A stretch of 11,504 bases of DNA from Planctomycetota bacterium. Its GTDB lineage: Bacteria; Planctomycetota; Brocadiia; SM23-32. Position numbers and translations under genes: made by a program. The notes below the pieces were generated by a model, which was given only the letters and a program-made list of their open reading frames with translations, searched no databases and was not told the origin of the DNA. Shown here one piece after another: positions 1 to 6,278 of the stretch. Location: contig JAGXLK010000021.1 in the NCBI GenBank assembly GCA_018334735.1, positions 1 to 11,504 on the forward strand, written 5' to 3'. How positions within the stretch are numbered: position 1 is the first letter of the stretch; each line of letters opens with the position of its first letter.

Positions 1-157
1 CCAACCACGGGAAATCTCCGGAAATAATGTTTGTATCGGTTCCGGTGCATACTGCACAGGCGTCGATCTCGACCATGCAATCGTAGGGAGTCGGTTGCGG
101 CTCAGGGACCTCTTGCAATTCCAGTTTGCCATGTTCAGGTACAACAGCAGCTCTCAT
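1..157 (-). CDS. Zinc-type medium-chain alcohol/polyol dehydrogenase, N-terminal part (runs off left edge)
   Basis: Only the first 52 codons are present. The minus-strand translation begins MRAAVVPEHGKLELQEVPEP, the usual opening of the GroES-like domain of medium-chain dehydrogenases (a short beta strand, then a 'VPEP' turn). Residues 34-41 read CAVCTGTD. Cys37 sits where the family's catalytic-zinc cysteine lies, followed by the conserved Thr/Ser-Asp. Members oxidise alcohols or sugar alcohols, or reduce the matching carbonyls, with NAD(P). The start is well supported: AAAGGAG lies about 6 bases upstream of the ATG. The gene begins 27 bp after the aldo/keto reductase stop on the same strand, so the two are probably co-transcribed. 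Substrate cannot be deduced, and the Rossmann domain is outside the window. Confidence 0.85.
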   Translation of the reverse strand, partial: MRAAVVPEHGKLELQEVPEPQPTPYDCMVEIDACAVCTGTDTNIISGDFPWL

Positions 158-162
158 GGGGA

Positions 163-170
163 CTCCTTTG
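163..170 (-). promoter_or_regulatory. Ribosome binding site of the dehydrogenase gene
   Basis: On the minus strand CAAAGGAG lies 5-6 bases before the ATG at 157. It fixes the start and shows independent translation initiation within the two-gene operon. Confidence 0.7.
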
Positions 171-184
171 TCTCATCGGGTGAA

Positions 185-1177
185 TCAGCGCATTCGTCCG
201 GTCCCCCGGTAATTGGGATCGCGGAGCCGGCATCCGGCGGGTTCCTCCCAGGGGCGGAAGGGGACCATGGCGGCGATCTCTTGCACCTCAGCGAGAATGT
301 CGTCTGGTAGTGTTCCGTCCTCGGCCGACTGGACGTTCTGTTCCACTTCGCTGGTATTGCGGGCGCCCATCAGAACCGTATCGATATCGGGATTTGAAAG
401 CGCAAAACGGAGCGCCAGTTCCGGAAGCGGCATATCGATTTCGTCAAGCAGAGAATACAACCGAAGCAGTTGTCCCCGGCGCTGCGGAGAAAGCCAGGGC
501 GGCGGATCGTTTTCTACGATATCATCGTAGCGCCGCGCGAACCACCCCTGTTGCAGGGGAGAACCGGCTACTACCCCCATGCCTTTCTCTTTCGCGGTCG
601 GAATGATTTCGTGCTTTGCTTCCTGCCAGAGGATGCTGTAGTTGAAAGCCGTGAGAACGACATCGAACGTGCCGTGTTCCATGATGTACGCCAGCTCGTA
701 AGCTGTTGTGCCGCCGAGACCGGTGTGCCGCACAAGACCTTCGTCTTTTACTTCTTCCAGAAAATCGCAGACCGGCCCCTCGACGGGGTTCCAGCTCTCG
801 AACCAGTCGTACATCCCGGGACGATCCGGTTCATGGACGAAAAGGATATCAATATGGTCGCGGCCCAGAAGCCGAAGACTTTCCTCAAGGCTCTGTCGCA
901 GGTGGTCCTTGTTACGTGGCTCGAATGGGTCCGGGCGGCCGCCAAGCTTCGTTGATAGGTAGAATTTGACATCTTCATCGGCCAGGGCCTTTCCGATCAC
1001 TTCCTCGCTGTTGGCGTAACTCGGGGCCGTGTCGATATAGTTGACGCCCAGATCGAGTCCGCGCAGGAGAGCTTCCCGTGCCTGTTCGAATTCCCCGCCT
1101 ACCGATGAAACGAAGAGTCCTCCGAAAGATAATCGTGTTACCTCAAGGTCAGTTTTTCCCAGTTTTCTTTTTTCCAT
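185..1177 (-). CDS. Aldo/keto reductase, 330 aa
   Basis: Cytoplasmic NAD(P)-dependent oxidoreductase of the (beta/alpha)8 aldo/keto reductase superfamily. It begins MEKRKLGKTDLEVTRLSFGG, the typical first strand of the barrel. The full catalytic tetrad is visible: Asp49 (in YIDTAPSY), Tyr54, Lys77 (in YLSTKLGG) and His115 (in ILFVHEP). Near the C-terminus LALRFALSNPDIDTVLMGARN (in part) is the usual cofactor-binding segment. At 330 aa it is of normal family length. The open frame continues 97 codons upstream to 1468, but that part has no resemblance to the family, so Met at 1177 is chosen, although no clear Shine-Dalgarno precedes it (a GTG three codons earlier is possible). With the downstream dehydrogenase it probably forms a carbonyl/sugar oxidoreductase operon. 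Exact substrate unknown. Confidence 0.9.
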   Translation of the reverse strand: MEKRKLGKTDLEVTRLSFGGLFVSSVGGEFEQAREALLRGLDLGVNYIDTAPSYANSEEVIGKALADEDVKFYLSTKLGGRPDPFEPRNKDHLRQSLEESLRLLGRDHIDILFVHEPDRPGMYDWFESWNPVEGPVCDFLEEVKDEGLVRHTGLGGTTAYELAYIMEHGTFDVVLTAFNYSILWQEAKHEIIPTAKEKGMGVVAGSPLQQGWFARRYDDIVENDPPPWLSPQRRGQLLRLYSLLDEIDMPLPELALRFALSNPDIDTVLMGARNTSEVEQNVQSAEDGTLPDDILAEVQEIAAMVPFRPWEEPAGCRLRDPNYRGTGRMR

Positions 1178-1611
1178 TTTTGCCACTGAATAGAGTTGCA
1201 GTGATTTCGGACGATCACAGGAACTATCCTCTCTCGCCTTCTTGACAGAACGGAAGAGTCTAATGGATTTCGGCGCCCTTTTCACTGCGAAAACGGAGCG
1301 GTCTGCCAGGCTGGCGACGGGTGACGAAATATGCGAGGCGGATGTGTAGAGAGCAGGTGAGAGATGATGCGATAGAAGGCATTTCCGGTAATGCAACCCA
1401 CATATCCGGTCCACCGCGGATTGGACAATCACTGCGATGACGATGTTGGGAAGAATGTTATCCACCAAATGTCCGAGGAAAAGCTATCTCGGTTTTTTCT
1501 CCGGAGCATCGGGCCCCCGGTAGTTTCTGCGTAACGGTTGGTCAGCGTTTAAACTCCACTTGTATTGACTGCGTCAAATCCTCATACTGAATATCCGGAC
1601 AAGACAAAAAG
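1178..1611. other. Divergent intergenic region between the reductase and the YeeE-like operon
   Basis: About 430 bp separating oppositely oriented operons. It must contain the promoters for both sides. On the plus strand TTGACT (1565-1570) resembles a -35 element, and 17 bp later TGAATA (1588-1593) is a poor -10 match, so the plus promoter is only tentative. No convincing minus promoter was found. The minus-strand reading frame through 1178-1468 is open but looks non-coding in composition. Confidence 0.5.
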
Positions 1612-1620
1612 AAAGGAGGT
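1612..1620 (+). promoter_or_regulatory. Strong ribosome binding site of the first YeeE-like gene
   Basis: AAAGGAGGT lies 6 bases before ATG 1627. It also abuts an in-frame TTG at 1621, which is too close to serve as start. The spacing decides for ATG 1627. Confidence 0.75.
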
Positions 1621-1626
1621 TTGGAG

Positions 1627-2175
1627 ATGGTAAAGGTAAAATCATGGAGACCATATGTGGCCGGCGCCCTCGTCGGTTTGTTGGCCGTTGCATCCGTCTT
1701 TGTGTCCACAAAGATGCTTGGTAAACCGAAGTATCTTGGGGCATCGACAACATTTGTTCGGTCAGCGGGGCTCGTCGAAAAAACTGTTGCTCAAGAGCAC
1801 GTTGAGGACAATGCTTACTATCAATCGAAAAAGGTGGAGGTGAACTGGCAGTTCATGCTTGTCATTGGAATTCTGATAGGAGCTTTTGTGGCCTCACTGA
1901 TCGACAGGAGTTTCAAGCCGGAGAAAGTTCCGCCGATTTGGTCAGACAGGTTCGGCAACAAGGTCGCTGTCCGGGCAATCGGGGCGTTCCTTGGCGGCAT
2001 TGTAAGCATGATCGGGGCGCGTTTGGCCGGTGGTTGTCCCAGCGGCCACGGACTCAGCGGCTTAATGCAATTGTCGATCAGTGGGTTCATCGCGATGGCG
2101 GGATTTTTCGGAGCAGGTGTGGTTGTGGCGAATCTTATCTACAGGTCAGGAAGGGAGGAGAGGCAAAATGACTGA
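1627..2175 (+). CDS. YeeE/YedE (DUF395) family membrane protein, first half; probable sulfur-compound transport
   Basis: A 182-residue integral membrane protein. Hydrophobic segments lie at about residues 10-28, 74-92, 113-133 and 147-171. The diagnostic motif GGCPSGHGLSG is at 135-145, with Cys137 as its key residue. In YeeE/YedE proteins this cysteine-containing signature lines the substrate path. Characterised relatives (TsuA/YeeE) import thiosulfate, and the assignment here is by family. Full-length YeeE carries two such halves in one chain. Here the second half is the next gene, which overlaps this one by 8 bp, so the two probably form one complex and are translationally coupled. The hydrophilic stretch 33-72 between helices 1 and 2 has no recognised motif. 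Real substrate (thiosulfate, sulfide, selenium compound) is unproven. Confidence 0.85.
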   Translation: MVKVKSWRPYVAGALVGLLAVASVFVSTKMLGKPKYLGASTTFVRSAGLVEKTVAQEHVEDNAYYQSKKVEVNWQFMLVIGILIGAFVASLIDRSFKPEKVPPIWSDRFGNKVAVRAIGAFLGGIVSMIGARLAGGCPSGHGLSGLMQLSISGFIAMAGFFGAGVVVANLIYRSGREERQND

Positions 2176-2695
2176 GTTACTTCTTGGTCTTGTAACGGGA
2201 ATCGTGTTTGGTGCTTTGCTGCAGCAGGGACGCGTGTTGCGTTTCGAGAAACAGGTCGGCGCGATGTTGCTCAAGGATATGACTATCCTTAAGTTTATGC
2301 TGTCGGCAATTATCGTCGGAATGATCGGCATCAATTTGCTCGTGAGTGCCGGCGTTGTAGAGTTAAAAGTGAAGGCTGCATACGTTGGAGCCAACATTAT
2401 CGGCGGTCTTTTGTTTGGCGCAGGGTGGGCTGTCATGGGCTACTGTCCGGGCACTTCGGTCGGCGCCGTGGGAGAGGGCCGCTGGCATGCCGTTTGGGCG
2501 ATACTCGGCATGCTGGTGGGAGCTGCAATTTACGCAGAAATTTATCCCGCCATGAAGCAAAGCGTGCTGACCTGGGGGACATACGGCAAGGTTACGCTGC
2601 CGGGAGCCCTCGCGATTTCGCCCTGGTTTGTTATTCCCGTACTCGTTGTGCTTTTTCTCCTGCTTTTTGCTTTGTTTGAGAAGAAAAAGATATAG
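2168..2695 (+). CDS. YeeE/YedE (DUF395) family membrane protein, second half
   Basis: A 175-residue membrane protein with hydrophobic segments at about residues 2-18, 42-63, 72-92, 107-124 and 150-170. The motif GYCPGTSVGA is at 91-100, with Cys93 as the counterpart of the cysteine in the partner gene. This is the signature of the second half of YeeE/YedE transporters, and split pairs of this kind (the PmpA/PmpB arrangement) are known. ATG 2168 overlaps the previous gene's TGA (2173-2175). A purine-rich GGGAGGAGAGG stands just upstream, so coupled translation is likely and an earlier in-frame start inside the neighbour is rejected. It ends at TAG 2693-2695, and a protein-like frame continues in phase for 54 codons beyond that stop (see findings). 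Confidence 0.85.
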   Translation: MTELLLGLVTGIVFGALLQQGRVLRFEKQVGAMLLKDMTILKFMLSAIIVGMIGINLLVSAGVVELKVKAAYVGANIIGGLLFGAGWAVMGYCPGTSVGAVGEGRWHAVWAILGMLVGAAIYAEIYPAMKQSVLTWGTYGKVTLPGALAISPWFVIPVLVVLFLLLFALFEKKKI

Positions 2696-2924
2696 CGGTG
2701 CCACTGTCTGCAGTATGGCAAGAAAAAAATCGAAGAGAATCGCGCCGACGGGCAAAAGACCGTCCTCGAGGCACTCGGTTGGCGACAAATCGAGAGCCGT
2801 GAGTGGCTGAAAGGGCGTTGGAAAGGCTTTGCACGATTGGCTGGAGCCGGGCTTAAATAGAAGGCCCCGTTCCATAATTCTGCGACTCTACGCCTGCGTG
2901 ATTGAAAATCACCCGATTGTGAAA
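2696..2924 (+). other. Spacer with a 54-codon open stretch in frame behind the TAG stop
   Basis: No gene with a good start is visible. In the frame of the preceding transporter gene the sequence stays open from 2696 to TAG 2858-2860. It encodes a plausible soluble segment (for example TVLEALGWRQIESREWLKGR) but lacks ATG, GTG or TTG early in that frame. An ATG at 2715 in the neighbouring frame is followed by a run of seven A (2723-2729) at which a -1 slip would enter it. No terminator with a T tract is evident. Confidence 0.4.
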
Positions 2925-2938
2925 AAGGAGTGAAAGAT

Positions 2939-3202
2939 ATGGTACCTGAGTTGCTTCATCCGAAAACGGTTAAAGTGGGAATAAAACCGGTGTTTTCTCG
3001 ATTTATACACGCTCACGGCCATGAAGGTCCGTGTCGCGTGGGCGAAGACCTGCCGTACGGCAACCAGGAAAGAGCTGAGGCTGAAGAGGCTTTTAAAGCT
3101 TTCAAAAAGCAGTGTTCGACAATTTTTGGCGGGGCAATGCCCACGGTTCTGGAACCGATTTTCGTCGAAATGACCCATCAGGGTAATGTTCGGGACTTTT
3201 GA
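2939..3202 (+). CDS. Small conserved-looking hypothetical protein, 87 aa
   Basis: Function not recognised. The start ATG 2939 is chosen because AAGGAG (2925-2930) lies 8 bases upstream; a GTG at 2930 overlaps that site. The protein is soluble, with no signal peptide or membrane segment. It starts MVPELLHPKTVKVGIKPVF, then has a His/Cys segment FIHAHGHEGPCRVGEDL (residues 25-41), a probable charged helix ERAEAEEAFKAFKKQ (47-61), and a strand-like TVLEPIFVEMT. The GIKPV opening and following helix faintly recall the N-terminal domain of L-fucose isomerase-like proteins, which are several hundred residues long. If that is right this is a truncated remnant, but the resemblance is impressionistic. 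It stands alone between the transporter pair and trkH. Confidence 0.55.
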   Translation: MVPELLHPKTVKVGIKPVFSRFIHAHGHEGPCRVGEDLPYGNQERAEAEEAFKAFKKQCSTIFGGAMPTVLEPIFVEMTHQGNVRDF

Positions 3203-3230
3203 GGGAAATTTCTGGCAGGTGCAGTTTCCA

Positions 3231-3266
3231 GAAAGGCACGCCTTTCAGGGGCTTCGCTTGCGCGAA
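3231..3266 (+). terminator. Two adjacent hairpins after the small gene
   Basis: GAAAGGCACGCCTTTC (3231-3246) is a perfect palindrome able to form a 6-bp stem with a CACG tetraloop. Directly after it, TTCGC-TTGC-GCGAA (3253-3266) forms a second 5-bp stem. Neither is followed by a T run, so this is either a factor-dependent end of the upstream transcript or structure in the trkH leader. Confidence 0.4.
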
Positions 3267-3383
3267 CTTGTGTTCCCGCGTTATCTTGCGAGTGTACGGC
3301 GATTCCGAAGGTATGTGACGGGACTAATTTCCCGACGCGCGGTTTTGCTTTAAGCCTCCGTTTTCCGGTACTTGACAGCGAGA

Positions 3384-4862
3384 ATGCGCAAGAGATTCCG
3401 ACAGTTTGTGCCGGTCGTTCGCCACTTGGGGGGGGTGTTGTGGATTCTGGGATTTTTGATGTTCACGCCGCTGATTGTCGTTTTTATGTACAAATATGCG
3501 GGTCACCAGGAAGTCCCGCCGATTTACTACCTCTCCCCGGCCGTTGCCACGGTTATTTTAGGATGGATGCTGGCAGGACACGGTGAGCCCGCGCCGCTCG
3601 ATCGTCGAGGGGCCATGCTGGTTTGCGGACTCGGCTGGATCGTGCTTTCAGCGATGGGGGCTTTGCCATTCTGTTTCGTGCTGAGAGTCAGCTATCTCGA
3701 CGCCTATTTTGAGACAGTCAGTGGGTTCACCACCACCGGGATTACGATGCTGACCGGGCTGGACAATATGGCTCACAGCATCATTTTCTGGCGCGCGCTC
3801 ATCCAGTGGTTGGGGGGGCTGGGGATATTGACGTTCTTTCTGACGGTCGTCGGAGCCGGGGGGGAATCACACCGTCTTTTCAGCGCAGAGAGCCACAAGA
3901 TATTTTCCAAACGTCCCGCTCCCAGTTTGTTCCGCACACTTCGGATTTTATGGACGATTTATGGGGCTTTCACGCTTTTGATTGCGTCACTTCTGGTCAT
4001 CGCAGGTTCCAGCGTTTTCGACGCCATCACACATTCTTTTACCTGTCTTTCGACCGGGGGATATTCGCCTTACGATGCGAGCATCGCTCATTATGCGCAG
4101 GCGGGATATGCTCATTATCGGGCTATTGAGTACATAGTTATTTTCGGGATGATCCTCGGGGGGACGAATTTCTTTGTGCATTATCGGCTTGTGACGGGGG
4201 ATGCGAAGAGCCTGTGGGATAATATGGAAGTAAGGTTATGGTGGTTGATACTTCTGGGTGCGACGGGACTGGTCATTTTTGAACACTGGCTTCATTCCGG
4301 AATTAAGAATCCCGAGGAGGTTTTTCGTCATTCTCTGTTTCAGGTCGTCTCCATCGGTACCACCACGGGGTATGCGACTGAAGATATCGCGGCTTATCCC
4401 TCTCTTTCCCGGCAAATCTTTTTAATCTTGATGGTCATCGGTGGTTGTGTCGGGTCGACGGGCGGGGGTATAAAAGTCATGCGGATTGGTGTGCTGGCGA
4501 AGATGGTCTGGCGGCAGGTGAGACGGGTGGTGAACAGCCGCCGTACGGTTAATCTTCTCCTTGTCGATGGCGAGCAAATCGAAGAAGAAGAAATACGGCG
4601 GATCGCAGCACTGTTCTTTGGCTGGATTGTTCTTTTAGCGATTGGGGCGGGCATTACGGCTTTTCTTTCCCATCATGGGCCGTTAAATTCGGCTTCGGGT
4701 ATGTTCTCAGCTCTGGGGAATATCGGTCCCTGTTATATTTCCGTGCAGGAAATGACGGAACTCTCTCCCCTCATAAAAATAACATACATTTTCGGCATGT
4801 TGGCCGGAAGACTGGAAATATTGCCAATACTCATGTTGTTCTGCGGCCGCACATGGAAGTAG
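3384..4862 (+). CDS. trkH: TrkH-family potassium uptake membrane subunit
   Basis: A 492-residue channel-like transporter that moves K+ (or Na+) through the inner membrane. All four pore-loop filter signatures of the TrkH/KtrB family are readable: SGFTTTG (residues 113-119), LSTGGYS (222-228), IGTTTGYA (324-331) and ALGNIGP (443-449). The conserved GSTGGGIKVMR block is at 357-367 and GRLEILPIL near the C-terminus (475-483). Hydrophobic segments run throughout, and the length matches the family. ATG 3384 is preferred over TTG 3372 because the protein then starts with a short basic tail before helix 1, though no clear ribosome site is seen for either. trkA begins 10 bp after the stop and supplies the regulatory subunit. 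The gene contains unusually long G runs (see findings). Confidence 0.93.
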   Translation: MRKRFRQFVPVVRHLGGVLWILGFLMFTPLIVVFMYKYAGHQEVPPIYYLSPAVATVILGWMLAGHGEPAPLDRRGAMLVCGLGWIVLSAMGALPFCFVLRVSYLDAYFETVSGFTTTGITMLTGLDNMAHSIIFWRALIQWLGGLGILTFFLTVVGAGGESHRLFSAESHKIFSKRPAPSLFRTLRILWTIYGAFTLLIASLLVIAGSSVFDAITHSFTCLSTGGYSPYDASIAHYAQAGYAHYRAIEYIVIFGMILGGTNFFVHYRLVTGDAKSLWDNMEVRLWWLILLGATGLVIFEHWLHSGIKNPEEVFRHSLFQVVSIGTTTGYATEDIAAYPSLSRQIFLILMVIGGCVGSTGGGIKVMRIGVLAKMVWRQVRRVVNSRRTVNLLLVDGEQIEEEEIRRIAALFFGWIVLLAIGAGITAFLSHHGPLNSASGMFSALGNIGPCYISVQEMTELSPLIKITYIFGMLAGRLEILPILMLFCGRTWK

Positions 4863-4872
4863 GAGGGAAAAC

Positions 4873-5550
4873 ATGTACATCGTAATTGCCGGAGCAGGAA
4901 TGGTCGGTGGAACCCTGGCGAGGAGACTACTCCAGAACCGCCACGACGTGGTTGTGGTTGAACAGGACAAAGAAGTCTGTGAGGAAATGACACAACGAGT
5001 TGGGGTTCTCGCCGTGCATGGAACGGCTACGGATTTCGGAGTGCTCCAGGATGCGGGCATTGAAAAGGCTGAAGTTGCCATCGGAGCCCTGCCGCGTGAT
5101 GCCGACAATCTTGCTTTTACAATTCTCGCTCGAAGCTCAGATGTGCCCCGAATTGTCGCCAGAATGAGAAATCCCGTATACGAAAGCGCATACGAAATGG
5201 CCGGAGTCACTCGCACGCTTGATATCGGACAGCTTTTTGTGGATCAACTGGTGCTGGAGATCGAGCATCCCACGTTGCGCCAGGTGGCGACATTCGGACG
5301 TGGAGAAGCCTCTGTGGTGGTGGCGACGATTCCGGAGGGGGGACGAGTTGATGGGAAAGCGGTTAGTGAAGTGGGGCAGAATAAACGTTTCCCGGAGGAA
5401 TGTGTGATTGCGGGCGTTTACCGTGAAGCCGATGAACGATTTATTATCCCGCGGGGCAAGATTAAGTTGCGGGCAGGTGACCAGGTCTTTCTTGCGGCTT
5501 CAACTGAGAATGTCCGGGAAGCTGCCCAGTTTCTGCAGAGGACAAAATAA
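4873..5550 (+). CDS. trkA: TrkA-family potassium uptake regulator (RCK domain protein)
   Basis: Cytoplasmic subunit, 225 aa, that gates TrkH in response to nucleotide binding. The RCK-N domain covers about residues 1-120. It starts with a Rossmann strand and GAGMVG (7-12), followed by acidic Glu30 at the end of strand 2, the pattern for NAD(H) binding, and continues with HGTATD (49-54) and ARMRNP (96-101). An RCK-C (TrkA-C) domain spans about 135-223, ending FLAASTENVREAAQFLQ. At one RCK-N plus one RCK-C it is the single-unit KtrA/TrkA form, about half the length of E. coli TrkA. AGGAGGG lies just upstream of the ATG. The 10-bp gap to trkH indicates one transcript. Confidence 0.93.
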   Translation: MYIVIAGAGMVGGTLARRLLQNRHDVVVVEQDKEVCEEMTQRVGVLAVHGTATDFGVLQDAGIEKAEVAIGALPRDADNLAFTILARSSDVPRIVARMRNPVYESAYEMAGVTRTLDIGQLFVDQLVLEIEHPTLRQVATFGRGEASVVVATIPEGGRVDGKAVSEVGQNKRFPEECVIAGVYREADERFIIPRGKIKLRAGDQVFLAASTENVREAAQFLQRTK

Positions 5551-5580
5551 GGCAGAGAGATTTGCTCCCCGGCGGAACTG

Positions 5581-5609
5581 ATAGCCTGCATGTTACGGAT
5601 GCAGGCTAT
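5581..5609 (+). terminator. 11-bp perfect hairpin after trkA
   Basis: ATAGCCTGCAT (5581-5591) and ATGCAGGCTAT (5599-5609) are exact reverse complements around a 7-base loop GTTACGG, about 30 bp after the trkA stop. No T tract follows (ATAAAACG), so it would be an atypical terminator or a 3'-end stabilising structure. Confidence 0.5.
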
Positions 5610-5668
5610 ATAAAACGGCGCATGCCGTTCAGGCGTAAGAATTTACAACGACAAGAAGTGTTCACACT

Positions 5669-5710
5669 TTCCGGCCCGTGCTACTGTGCCGGAAGATGTC
5701 TGTATCTTCC
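5669..5710 (+). other. Overlapping, mutually exclusive hairpins
   Basis: TTCCGGC (5669-5675) pairs with GCCGGAA (5688-5694). GGAAGAT (5691-5697) pairs with ATCTTCC (5704-5710). Bases 5691-5694 belong to both stems, so only one can form in full at a time. Confidence 0.45.
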
Positions 5711-5810
5711 TTGCGAAAAAGCAGTTAAAGCCAATCGTTTCTCAACGTAGCGTTCGCCTCGTTGCTGATCACTGATTTTAAGTTGTCAGATTTTATGCGC
5801 CGTTTTTTTA

Positions 5811-5908
5811 GCCCGGATTTTTGGCTGAGAAGGGTTGTGAACGGTGTTCAATAAAGATTCTACGCTGATTGGGCAACAATAGCTCCCAATTATCCGTAAA
5901 ATCCGGGC
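5811..5908 (+). repeat. Long-range 11-bp inverted repeat
   Basis: GCCCGGATTTT (5811-5821) is the exact reverse complement of AAAATCCGGGC (5898-5908). A third copy, AAAATCCGGC (6030-6039), offers a rival partner. The enclosed 76 bases hold a small hairpin, ATTGGG with CCCAAT. A run of seven T (5803-5809) directly precedes the left arm. Confidence 0.5.
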
Positions 5909-6051
5909 GAGTGCTTTCGGCACTGTACAATTTCCCGAGCCGATTCATTTCGAATCGTTTTCAGAAGCGAGCTTACGAGGGCGCTTTGGGAGATGTAGAT
6001 TTGGGGTATCCGGAGATAAAAAGCGCTTCAAAATCCGGCATTTTCAGGACC

Positions 6052-6140
6052 ATAATCGGTTTGCCCGAGTGAACGTAGCGCGGACGCCGATTATTTTCTC
6101 CTTTGCGGAGCAAAAAAACTCAAATTTTTTCCGTAATCGG
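6052..6140 (+). repeat. Alternating complementary octamers
   Basis: ATAATCGG (6052-6059) and TAATCGG (6134-6140) both complement CCGATTAT (6087-6094), so the central arm can pair with either side. Within the right-hand option sits CTCC-TTTGC-GGAG (6099-6110), followed by A7 and T6 runs. Confidence 0.45.
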
Positions 6141-6224
6141 ACCTGCTCAGGTGGCTGAAATCTGGCTCCTCAGAGGTTGAACAAGAAAAAATTGCACGAA
6201 TTTAACAAAATCCAAAAAAAAACC

Positions 6225-6253
6225 TTGACGTCGCATATCTGCACATGTAATAT
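6225..6253 (+). promoter_or_regulatory. Sigma70-type promoter of the nrdR-nrdD cluster
   Basis: TTGACG (6225-6230), a 17-bp spacer and TAATAT (6248-6253) make a good vegetative promoter. An A-rich stretch (6181-6222) lies immediately upstream, like an UP element. Transcription would start near 6260 and leave a leader of about 190 bases before nrdR. Confidence 0.65.
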
Positions 6254-6278
6254 ATTGACCGTGCCACATGTAGTATAT
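6242..6278 (+). promoter_or_regulatory. Direct repeat over the -10 and start region; candidate operator
   Basis: CACATGTAATATAT (6242-6255) and CACATGTAGTATAT (6265-6278) agree at 13 of 14 positions with a 23-bp period. The first covers the -10 element and the second lies just past the expected start site, ideal for repression. NrdR, encoded next, is the obvious candidate binder. However, classic NrdR boxes are 16-bp palindromes about 31-32 bp apart, and these units are only partly palindromic, so the regulator is inferred. Confidence 0.5.

Larger units (their letters stand above)
5551..6224. other. 674-bp gene-poor region rich in inverted repeats
   Basis: No reading frame here looks like a protein and none has a ribosome site. 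The stretch holds an 11-bp perfect hairpin (5581-5609), two overlapping alternative hairpins (5669-5710), an 11-bp long-range inverted repeat (5811-5821 with 5898-5908), small hairpins at 5910-5925 and 5953-5969, and an alternating set of complementary octamers (6052-6059, 6087-6094, 6134-6140). It does not match tmRNA, RNase P RNA or SRP RNA as far as can be told by eye. It could be an unrecognised structured RNA, a terminator array, or a decayed region. Confidence 0.5.

Noticed and set aside
470..978. Open frames on the plus strand opposite the aldo/keto reductase
   Set aside because: They are shadows of a well-supported gene, arginine- and serine-rich with no recognisable motif.
1178..1468. 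97-codon N-terminal extension of the aldo/keto reductase frame
   Set aside because: The family's normal start is at 1177; the extension has no domain resemblance and an unlikely composition, so it is taken as chance open frame in the promoter region.
3186..3353. 55-codon plus-strand frame starting ATG 3186, overlapping the end of the small gene
   Set aside because: No good ribosome site, very arginine-rich, and it crosses two RNA hairpins; probably chance.
3372..3400. TTGACA at 3372-3377 as a -35 element
   Set aside because: It overlaps the trkH start, and no -10 lies at the right distance.
5562..5750. 62-codon frame after trkA
   Set aside because: It runs through perfect hairpins whose arms dictate its sequence, and there is no ribosome site.
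5869..6072. 67-codon frame with TTG start in the spacer
   Set aside because: No ribosome site and no family resemblance; overlaps inverted repeats. Kept only as a weak possibility.
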